Shown here in pieces: positions 6,517 through 13,700 of a DNA stretch of 17,146 nt (the stretch's first letter is position 1; every line of letters starts with the position of its first letter). The stretch is from Bifidobacterium breve (lineage in GTDB: Bacteria; Actinomycetota; Acidimicrobiia; IMCC26256; PALSA-555), in the NCBI GenBank assembly GCA_945889545.1, contig CAMDCC010000024.1, positions 1-17,146 on the forward strand, read 5' to 3'. Below the pieces are notes generated by a model, which was not told the origin of the DNA, made no database searches, and saw only the letters and a program-made list of their open reading frames with translations. The position numbers and the translations under genes were made by a program.

Positions 6517-7164
6517 CTACTTCTTGTTCGTGGCCTCCGCCACCGCGGCGTCCCAGTCGATCGCGACGGACTCGGGTCCACCGTTGGGCATGTACTTGGC
6601 CGGCAGGTTCGAGCCCGGGAAGATCAGCGGCACGCCGCCGGGCGTGACCGGGTTACCGACCTCGATCTGATACGGCGCCGTGCCGTCCACCATGATCGTG
6701 AGCTGGAAGCCGTAGAGGTCGAGGCCCGAAGGGCTCTTCATCCCGAGCGGCTGGGACTGCACGATCACCGCCCGCGCCGGACTGCCCTTGGCGAGGATGT
6801 CGGCCGCGGTCTCCTGACCCGGCTGCGCCGCCAGCGCGACGGACGGCGGCGCGGTCTCCCAGTCGATCGCGATCTCGCTGTGGTCATCGGGGTTCACCCG
6901 CACGGTCACGACGGTGCCGGGCGGCAGGATGCTGTACGGCGAGACCCGTTGCTGGCACGTCGCCTCGTACGGCGGGACGTTGTCGAGCACAACCTGCACC
7001 GTGAATTTGCACACCACTGCGTCCGGCGCACTATTTTCCCCGCCGCCCATCGTCATGCCGGTTTGCTTGACGTCGGTGATCTGGCCCCGGCCGAGCAGAC
7101 CGTTCTCCATCAGGTCCTTCGAGACCATCCCGACCGACGCCTTGAGCTTCTTGAGGATCCCCAT
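6517..7164 (-). CDS. Unrecognised protein with two copies of one domain
   Basis: I do not recognise the family. The 215-residue protein starts with a short amphipathic basic segment and then carries two related units, about 25-103 and 128-205. Each begins with a small-residue/hydrophobic strand (GRGQITDV, ARAVIVQS), passes through a beta-rich core ending in a PPY or APY turn (64-66, 163-165), then a proline/glycine run with PPGT or FPGS, and closes with IAIDWE or VAIDWD. No signal peptide or membrane segment is seen; two cysteines lie in the first unit only (52, 70). The ATG at 7164 has a GGGAGAG ribosome site about 5 bases upstream. It lies on the same strand as the thermonuclease (109-base gap). 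A beta-sandwich or barrel with two lobes is likely; function unknown. Confidence 0.82.
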   Translation of the reverse strand: MGILKKLKASVGMVSKDLMENGLLGRGQITDVKQTGMTMGGGENSAPDAVVCKFTVQVVLDNVPPYEATCQQRVSPYSILPPGTVVTVRVNPDDHSEIAIDWETAPPSVALAAQPGQETAADILAKGSPARAVIVQSQPLGMKSPSGLDLYGFQLTIMVDGTAPYQIEVGNPVTPGGVPLIFPGSNLPAKYMPNGGPESVAIDWDAAVAEATNKK

Positions 7165-7282
7165 GGCGCTCTCCCATCCGTCTACGAGCAGCCGCGCATC
7201 GATCCGGCCGTGCCTGAGGCTCGCAGGTCAACTGCGCGCTGTCCAGGCCGCACCCGCGCCTTGCTTGGCTGCGTGGGTGACG

Positions 7283-7379
7283 TTGAGTGATCTCCGGTGT
7301 ATCCACCCCCAGGATGCGCAACGGTGTCGGTGGTGCCCTCTTCGGTGCCACCGCAACTTCCGCGAAGCGTCGTGCCGCT
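7283..7379 (-). pseudogene. Decayed fragment of a second thermonuclease gene
   Basis: Read on the minus strand, this stretch encodes EEGTTDTV in one frame and RILGVDTPE in another, split by a single extra base (7321). A span of 31 bases (7302-7332) matches 30 bases of the intact nuclease gene (6220-6249) apart from that base. An upstream SGTTL may be the remains of the DGDTL motif. The remaining catalytic and C-terminal parts are absent. The fragment begins exactly at the end of the toxin gene stop codon, suggesting that mazEF arrival or a deletion cut it. Confidence 0.7.
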
Positions 7380-7687
7380 CAGCAGCCTGTGGCCGCGGTG
7401 AGCACACGACATGCCTGGGCCATTCGACCCGGCGACAGCGCGGTCACCGAACGGCGGAAGCTCTCACGCGGGAGGGTGTGGAGGTTGTCGAAGTTGACGA
7501 CGCAGTCGGAGGGCACCCCGTCTTCCCCGACGGTCAGATCGAGCTCGGACACGAGGCCCCGACGCGTCCGCGTCAGCGCAGCCACGACCACGGATCCGAT
7601 CCGCTCCGCAACCGGATCGCGTGTCAGTACCAGGACGGGACGGTCACCGCCGGGCGTGGTCGCGAACCAGATCTCACCGCGCCGCAT
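7379..7687 (-). CDS. mazF: PemK/MazF-family endoribonuclease toxin
   Basis: A 102-residue toxin expected to cleave mRNA at short sequences when freed from its antitoxin. The MazF fold shows as RRGEIWFA (2-9), RPVLVL (16-21, with the conserved Arg16), the VVVAALTRT strand-loop (33-41, Thr39 matching the catalytic Thr of Bacillus MazF) and VVNFDNLHTLPR (63-74). The start is the ATG at 7687, giving the normal toxin length; the frame stays open further upstream but that part is out-of-phase antitoxin sequence. It overlaps the antitoxin gene by 14 bases, the usual coupled order of antitoxin first. Confidence 0.9.
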   Translation of the reverse strand: MRRGEIWFATTPGGDRPVLVLTRDPVAERIGSVVVAALTRTRRGLVSELDLTVGEDGVPSDCVVNFDNLHTLPRESFRRSVTALSPGRMAQACRVLTAATGC

Positions 7688-7925
7688 CGGCCCAATCCGA
7701 CCAGTCCTCGGCAGGACCCCAGTCTGCGATCGCCGAGAGCGATCGCTCCGCCTCATCGAGCGGCTTCTCGACCCACGTCGTCGCGTCGTCCTCACTCGCG
7801 AGGCGCAACAGGTGGCGATGCAGCGCTTCACGGAGCAGCTGAGACCGATCGACCCCCAGGCGCTCGGCCCAACGCTGAGCCTCCGCGGCTTCGTCATCCT
7901 CCACTCGGAAGCTGAACATCGTCAT
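7674..7925 (-). CDS. Ribbon-helix-helix antitoxin of the MazEF pair
   Basis: An 83-residue protein. Residues 3-40 fit a ribbon-helix-helix DNA-binding domain: a beta strand MFSFRVED (3-10) followed by two helices with the GVDRSQLLREAL turn (24-35). The acidic, tryptophan-rich tail (51-83, Trp51, 69, 75, 78) is suited to wrapping and blocking the toxin. The ATG at 7925 lies inside an inverted repeat (7921-7948) that is probably its own operator. An internal ATG at 7919 is an alternative start. It is unlike the classic AbrB-type MazE and belongs to the RHH class. Confidence 0.85.
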   Translation of the reverse strand: MTMFSFRVEDDEAAEAQRWAERLGVDRSQLLREALHRHLLRLASEDDATTWVEKPLDEAERSLSAIADWGPAEDWSDWADAAR

Positions 7926-7948
7926 ACAGAGACCCTATCTCGTATGAC
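7921..7948 (-). promoter_or_regulatory. Autoregulatory operator and promoter of the toxin-antitoxin operon
   Basis: Perfect 7-base arms GTCATAC (7921-7927) and GTATGAC (7942-7948) are separated by 14 bases. Between them, on the minus strand, TAGGGT (7937-7932) sits exactly 6 bases before the antitoxin ATG, a leaderless-type -10. An RHH antitoxin bound to the arms would cover the promoter and the start codon. Confidence 0.6.
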
Positions 7949-8051
7949 AGGACCGGCAGCCCGGTGTCTCCGGGACGGCAGGAACGCACGCCGCCACCGC
8001 CACCGCCACCGGACCTTGGATGACCTCCAGATGCGACGGTCGTTACCATCT

Positions 8052-8069
8052 CGACCGCCAGGGCGGTCG
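8052..8069. repeat. Perfect 8-bp inverted repeat upstream of the SRPBCC gene
   Basis: CGACCGCC and GGCGGTCG are separated by 2 bases. It lies directly before the 25-base tandem repeats and 65 bases ahead of the start codon. It could be a regulator site or an RNA hairpin in the leader; there is no U-tract, so a terminator is unlikely. Confidence 0.6.
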
Positions 8070-8126
8070 TCGCAGTTGTCGTCGTAGGTTGTGGTCGCAG
8101 TTGTCGTCCAAGGTTGTCATCGCAGG
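8069..8126 (+). repeat. 25-base tandem repeat, 2.3 copies
   Basis: Unit 1 (8069-8093) and unit 2 (8094-8118) share the first 15 bases, GTCGCAGTTGTCGTC, and most of the rest (GTAGGTTGTG against CAAGGTTGTC). A third partial copy (8119-8126) runs into the AGGAG ribosome site. It fills the leader of the SRPBCC gene. Confidence 0.75.
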
Positions 8127-8128
8127 AG
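8124..8128 (+). promoter_or_regulatory. Ribosome binding site of the SRPBCC gene
   Basis: AGGAG with a 6-base spacer to the GTG at 8135. It decides the start against an upstream in-frame GTC/ATC reading from 8114 that lies inside the tandem repeats. Confidence 0.8.
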
Positions 8129-8134
8129 CTCACC

Positions 8135-8680
8135 GTGCCCGAGACCCGCATGTCCGCGAGTGGCCGCATCGCCGCGCCCGCCGAGAAGCTGTTCGAGATC
8201 GTCTCGAACCCCGCTGGGCATGTCGAGATCGACGGCTCGGGAATGCTCGTGGCCTCGGTCGATGGTGGCACCGTCACCAAGGTCGGCGACTTCTTCGATA
8301 TGAACATGGACCGCGAACCCTTGGGCGACTTCCCGGAGATGGGGAAGTACCAGGTGCGCAACACGGTCACGCAGTTCGAGCCCAACCGCCTCTTCGAGTG
8401 GGGCGTGGGGATGGTGGACGGCGACCCGATCGGCCATGTGTACGGCTGGGAGCTCACCCCAGTGAGCGACACCGAGACCGACGTCACCAATTACACCGAT
8501 TGGTCCGGCATTCCCGCGGACATGAAGTCCTACTGGCCCATCGTCCCCTTGCACATGCTCGAGGAGTCGGTGGAGAAGCTGCGGCGGGTAGCGACTACGA
8601 CTGAGCGCGGTTCGGGGCATCACCCTCTTTGGAGTCCGCCGAATCCGGAGTCCGCGCCGGTAGGGTCGAACCTCCGATGA
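8135..8680 (+). CDS. SRPBCC-family protein (polyketide cyclase/START-like fold)
   Basis: A 181-residue soluble protein. The N-terminus SASGRIAAPAEKLFEIVSNPAGH (7-29) is the typical first strand and helix pair of the SRPBCC hydrophobic-cavity fold, followed by VGDFFDMNM, an NTVTQFEPNRLFEWG strand pair and a C-terminal helix HMLEESVEKLRRV. The family binds or modifies hydrophobic ligands; no ligand can be named. The last 25 or so residues after the helix are low-complexity and probably disordered; they run on to a stop that overlaps the next gene as ATGA (8677-8680), so the two are likely co-translated. The GTG start is set by a strong AGGAG. Confidence 0.85.
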   Translation: MPETRMSASGRIAAPAEKLFEIVSNPAGHVEIDGSGMLVASVDGGTVTKVGDFFDMNMDREPLGDFPEMGKYQVRNTVTQFEPNRLFEWGVGMVDGDPIGHVYGWELTPVSDTETDVTNYTDWSGIPADMKSYWPIVPLHMLEESVEKLRRVATTTERGSGHHPLWSPPNPESAPVGSNLR

Positions 8681-9231
8681 GACGCGTGCGCTGGCTGCTG
8701 ATTGGCGTCGTCGCATTAGCCCTCGCCGGTGCAGTTGCGGCCGTCGTGACCATTCAACCGAAGTTGAACGACGCGCGCGACCGCGTCGACCTGGGTTGGA
8801 CACCACTGAGAGAGCCGCTCGACGCGCGCTACGACGCGCTGTCAGTGATTGCAACGGCCCTGCACGACGCCGGTGCGGGCGAGCGGGCCGTCACCACGGC
8901 ACTCGACGACGCGTTGGCCCGGTGGTCCAAGCTTGCACTCCGCGGCCCGGAGCACACCGACGTGACCTTGGAAGTCAAGACTGCCAATGAGCTCGAGGCG
9001 CTCGCCCGACGGGTGGATGCCAACATCAACGCCTCAGATCGACTCAGGGCGAACGATGCGATCAAGGCGGCCCAGCTGGCGTTCCCTCAAGCCGTTGTCT
9101 CCGTGCCCACGATCGCCGCGTACAACCGTGCGGTGCGCGCCTACGAGGACGAGCGATCGGGGACCATCAACCGCCTCGTCGCCGGCGCGATGGGCTTCGA
9201 GGCCCGCCCGCTCCTCGTCGTCGGGGTTTAG
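8677..9231 (+). CDS. Divergent LemA-like membrane-anchored protein
   Basis: A 184-residue protein. Basic residues MRRVR precede one hydrophobic segment (about 6-25), then a helical domain. LemA-family landmarks can be picked out in order: VDLGWTPLREPLDARYDAL (41-59), comparable to the V-NAW-xI-LxRRYDLIP region; a middle helix rich in Ala and Leu; and AYNRAVRAYEDERSGTINRL with MGFEARPLL at the end, comparable to YNxAVxxYN...FPxNL...GF. The usual middle QLxxTE segment is not clear, so the assignment is by pattern, not strong similarity. It is coupled to the SRPBCC gene by ATGA. Its stop overlaps the stop of the convergent gltD by 4 bases. Confidence 0.68.
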   Translation: MRRVRWLLIGVVALALAGAVAAVVTIQPKLNDARDRVDLGWTPLREPLDARYDALSVIATALHDAGAGERAVTTALDDALARWSKLALRGPEHTDVTLEVKTANELEALARRVDANINASDRLRANDAIKAAQLAFPQAVVSVPTIAAYNRAVRAYEDERSGTINRLVAGAMGFEARPLLVVGV

Positions 9232-10700
9232 AGGAGAGGCCGAGCGGTGGGCGCGATCGGCGCCGGGAGATCCGAGTCGCCGGTGAGGTGACGGTCGACG
9301 CCTGCCGCACACGAGCGGCCTTCGGCGATAGCCCACACGATGAGGCTCTGGCCGCGCCCCATGTCGCCGCACGCGAACACGCCAGGCACGTTGGTCATGA
9401 ATGCCGCGTCCCTCGCCACGTTGCCACGCTCGTCGAGGTCGACACCCAGGTCGTCGAGCAGTCCGGCGCGCTCCGGGCCGACGAAGCCCATCGCGAGAAA
9501 CACAAGCTCGCACGGCAGCTCGAAGTCGGTGCCTTCGATCTTCTCGAAGCGACCGTCGACCATCTGCACCTCGTGCGCAAGGAGCGCTCGCACATTGCCG
9601 TGCTCGTCGCCCTCGAACCGCTCGGTGTTCACGCTGTAGACGCGTTCGCCACCTTCTTCGTGGGCCGACGACACCCGGAAGACGTTCGACCATGTGGGCC
9701 AGGGGTTCGTTGGCGCGCGGGTGTCGGGTGGGCGGGGAAGGATCTCGAACTGGTGCACCGACACCGCACCCTGGCGATGCACCGTGCCGAGGCAGTCGGC
9801 GCCGGTGTCGCCACCGCCGATGATCACGACCCGTTTGCCAGCCGCGCTGATCGTGGGCTCGGCCAGGTCACCTTGTTGCACGCGGTTGCCGATGGGCAGG
9901 AACTCCATGGCCTGGTGGATGCCGCCGAGCTCCCGTCCGGGAATGGGCAGATCACGCCACGCAGTCGCGCCACCGGCAAGAACCGTGGCATCGAACTCAC
10001 GCAGCTCGGTGAGCGGAACCGCGTCCACACCATTGGCCTCACCCTTGGCCCCCACGTTTGCGTTCACCCGGAACGTCGTGCCTTCGGCCTCCATCTGCTC
10101 GAGCCGACGATCCACGTGACGTTTCTCGAGCTTGAACTCGGGGATGCCGTAGCGCAGCAACCCGCCAATACGATCCGCGCGTTCGAACACGGTCACGTCG
10201 TGACCCGCGCGCGTGAGCTGCTGCGCAGCGGCGAGACCAGCGGGGCCGGAGCCGACAACCGCGACGCGCTTGCCCGTCTTCACCGCGGGCACGACCGGCT
10301 CGATCCAACCTTCGGCGAACGCGCGGTCGACGATCTCGACTTCGACCTGCTTGATGGTCACCGGGTCTTGGTTGATCCCGAGCACGCACGACGCCTCACA
10401 CGGTGCCGGGCACAACCGCCCGGTGAACTCGGGAAAGTTGTTCGTGGCGTGCAGGCGCTCGATCGCGTCTCGCCAGTGGTCGCGATAGACGAGGTCGTTC
10501 CAATCGGGGATCAAGTTGCCAAGCGGGCACCCGTTGTTGCAGAACGGGATACCGCAGTCCATGCAGCGCCCGGCCTGGAGCACAAGCTCGTCGCTCAAGA
10601 ACGGCTCGTACACCTCCCGCCAGTCGTTCAGCCGCACCTCGACCGGACGGCGCGTCGGCGTGGCCCGACCCCACTTCAGGAATCCAGTCGCTTCACCCAT
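9228..10700 (-). CDS. gltD: Glutamate synthase (NADPH) small subunit
   Basis: A 490-residue flavoprotein that passes electrons from NADPH through FAD and iron-sulfur clusters to GltB. The N-terminal cysteines for two [4Fe-4S] clusters are intact: CMDCGIPFCNNGC (Cys46, 49, 54, 58) and CPAPCEASC (Cys97, 101, 105). The FAD loop VVGSGPAGLAAA (148-159) and NADPH loop IIGGGDTGADC (293-303) are clear, and the C-terminal CGDMGRGQSLIVWAIAEGR closes the FAD site. Length is normal. The ATG at 10700 overlaps the end of gltB by 8 bases (ATGGGTGA), with GGAG 8 bases upstream, so the subunits are translationally coupled. Confidence 0.97.
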   Translation of the reverse strand: MGEATGFLKWGRATPTRRPVEVRLNDWREVYEPFLSDELVLQAGRCMDCGIPFCNNGCPLGNLIPDWNDLVYRDHWRDAIERLHATNNFPEFTGRLCPAPCEASCVLGINQDPVTIKQVEVEIVDRAFAEGWIEPVVPAVKTGKRVAVVGSGPAGLAAAQQLTRAGHDVTVFERADRIGGLLRYGIPEFKLEKRHVDRRLEQMEAEGTTFRVNANVGAKGEANGVDAVPLTELREFDATVLAGGATAWRDLPIPGRELGGIHQAMEFLPIGNRVQQGDLAEPTISAAGKRVVIIGGGDTGADCLGTVHRQGAVSVHQFEILPRPPDTRAPTNPWPTWSNVFRVSSAHEEGGERVYSVNTERFEGDEHGNVRALLAHEVQMVDGRFEKIEGTDFELPCELVFLAMGFVGPERAGLLDDLGVDLDERGNVARDAAFMTNVPGVFACGDMGRGQSLIVWAIAEGRSCAAGVDRHLTGDSDLPAPIAPTARPLL

Positions 10701-13700
10701 GCGCAGACTCCATCACTCGGGCGAGCGTGTCCTCTTCGGACAGACCAGCGGCCGCGGCCTCGCTCATGACGTGCAAGACGCGCTTGTAGTCCTGGGGCAT
10801 GACCTTGCGGAACGACTCGACTTCGCTCTCCCACTGCGCGAGCAGCCGGTCGGCGACGTCGGAACCAGTGAGCTCGCGGTGGCGCTCAACCGTGGTGCGC
10901 AGGAACTCGCGGTCTTCGTCGCTGAGTGGCTCGAGCTCAACCATCTCGTAGTTGACCAACGCAGCAAATCGCTCGTCGGGGTCGTAGACGTACGCGATCC
11001 CACCCGACATCCCCGCCGCGAAGTTGCGCCCCGTGTGGCCGAGCACGACGACACGCCCACCCGTCATGTACTCGCATCCGTGGTCACCCACGCCTTCGAC
11101 GACTGCGGTTGCTCCGGAGTTACGCACGCAGAACCGCTCGCCGACAATGCCCCGGAAGTACGCCTCGCCCGACGTGGCGCCGTAGAGCACCACGTTGCCA
11201 GCCACGATGTTCTCCTCGGCCACGAACGTTGCATCGCGGTCGGGATGCACGATCACCACGCCACCGGACAAGCCCTTGGCGGTGTAATCGTTGGCGTCGC
11301 CTTCGAGCCGCAGCGTGATCCCACGCGGCACGAACGTGCCGAAGCTCTGGCCCGCCGAACCGCGCAGATGGATGCGAATGGTGTCGTCGGGCAGGCCGGC
11401 ACCGCCGAAGCGCCTCGTGACCTCCGAACCCAACAACGTGCCCACCGTTCGGTTGGTGTTGCGTACTGGTAGCTCGATCTCGACGGGCGTGCCGTCGGTA
11501 AGCGCAGGTTGCGCGAGCTCGATGAGCTGTTGGTCGAGCGCGCGCTCGAGCCCGTGCTCCTGCGCACGCGTGTTGTAACGGGCCTGCCCTTCGTAGGGAT
11601 TCTCCGCTTCGATGAGGATCGGCGTGAGGTCGAGGCCGTCGGCCTTCCAGTGATCGATGGCCGCCTTCACGTCGAGCGCGCCGGTCTGCCCAATCGCTTC
11701 GGCGATCGACCGGAAGCCGAGCGCGGCCAGGTACTCGCGCACCTCCTCGGCGATGAACTCGAAGAAGTTGACGACGAACTCGGGCTTGCCCGAGAAACGC
11801 TTGCGCAGCTCGGGGTTCTGCGTGGCGATCCCGACCGGGCACGTGTCGAGGTGGCAGACGCGCATCATCACGCACCCACTCACCACGAGCGGCGCAGTCG
11901 CAAAGCCGAACTCCTCGCCGCCGAGCAGCGCCGCGATCACCACGTCGCGTCCGGTCTTGAGCTGGCCGTCGACTTGAACCACGATCCGGTCACGCAACCC
12001 GTTGCGCATGAGCGTCTGCTGGGTCTCGGCGAGCCCGAGCTCCCATGGAGCGCCGGCGTGCTTGATCGACGTGAGGGGTGACGCGCCCGTGCCGCCGTCG
12101 TGCCCGGAGATGAGCACAACATCGCTGTGCGCCTTGGCCACGCCAGCCGCGACCGTGCCAACCCCCATCTGCGCCACGAGCTTCACGTGCACGCGCGCGA
12201 GCGGGTTGGAGTTCTTGAGATCGTGGATGAGCTGCTTGATGTCCTCGATCGAATAGATGTCGTGGTGCGGCGGCGGGCTGATCAGACCGACGCCCGGCGT
12301 GGAGTACCGCGTGCGCGCGATCCACGGATACACCTTGTGGCCAGGAAGCTGCCCTCCCTCGCCCGGCTTCGCGCCTTGCGCCATCTTGATCTGGAGGTCT
12401 TCGGCGTTCACGAGATACTCCGACGTGACGCCGAACCGTCCGGACGCGACCTGGTGGATGGCTGAGCGCCGCTCGTCGCCGTTGGGATCGGTCACGTAGC
12501 GGTCGGCGTCCTCGCCGCCTTCACCCGTGTTCGACTTGCCGCCGATGCGATTCATCGCGATCGCGAGGTTCTCGTGGGCCTCCTTGGAGATCGACCCGTA
12601 CGACATCGCGCCGGTCGCGAAGCGCTTCACGATCTCGCTCACCGGCTCCACCTCGTCGATGGGCACCGGCGGGCGCACGCCCTCGCGGAACGTGAACAGG
12701 CCGCGCAACGTGGCCAAGCGCTTCGACTGGTCGTCGACGAGGGCCGTGTACTCCTTGTAGACGTCGTAGCGCTTCGCGCGCGTCGCGTGCTGGAGCTTGA
12801 ACACCGTGTCGGGGTTGAACAGGTGGTACTCACCTTCGCGGCGCCACTGGTACTCGCCACCGAGGTCGAGGTCGCGGTGCGCGAGCTCGGCGGGGCGCGG
12901 CGTGTAGGCGCGCCGGTGGCGGCGTGACACCTCTTCGGCGATCTCGTCGAGCCCGATACCGCCGAGACGCGACACGGTGCCGGTGAAGTACTCGTCGACC
13001 AGCTCGTAGCCGAGACCGATCGCCTCGAACACTTGCGCGGCGCGATAGGACGCGACGGTCGAGATGCCCATCTTCGACATCACCTTGAGCACACCCTTGC
13101 TCGCAGCCTTGATGTAGCTGTTCACCGCCTTCTTGGCGTCGATCTCGCCCAACCCGTGCAGCTCCTGGGCGATCAGGTCTTCGATCGACTCGAACGCGAG
13201 ATACGGGTTGATGGCGCTCGCGCCGTACCCGCTGAGCAGCGCCATGTGATGCACCTCACGGGCATCACCCGACTCCACGACCAATCCGGCCTGGGTGCGC
13301 GTCTTCTCACGAATGAGGTGGTGGTGCACGGCCGAGGTGAACAGCAACGATGGGATAGGCGCGAGCTCGGGACTGGAGTCGCGGTCGGAAAGCACGATGA
13401 TCCGAATCCCGTCGGCGATCGCCGCCGCCGCCTCGACGCGAATACGGTCGAGCGCGGTCCGCAATGCGGCACCGCCGCCAGCCACGTCGTACAGACACGA
13501 GATCACGCGCGCCGCGAACTCGGGGCGATCGCCGTCGTCGTTGATGTGAATGAGCTTGGCAAGGTCGTAGTTGTCGATGACCGGGAACGGCAGCTCAATC
13601 TGCCGGCACGCATCGGGCTGCGGCACGAGCAAGTTGCCTTCGGGGCCGATCGTGGTGGACAAGCTCGTGACGAGCTCCTCGCGTATCGCGTCGAGCGGAG

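Noticed and set aside
7990..8012. A run of GCCACC-type triplets that looked like a microsatellite or small CRISPR-like array
   Set aside because: Short imperfect simple repeat in GC-rich DNA, without spacers.
9288..10769. A 493-codon plus-strand open frame opposite gltD
   Set aside because: It mirrors the codon pattern of gltD and shows no domain; gltD has complete cofactor motifs.
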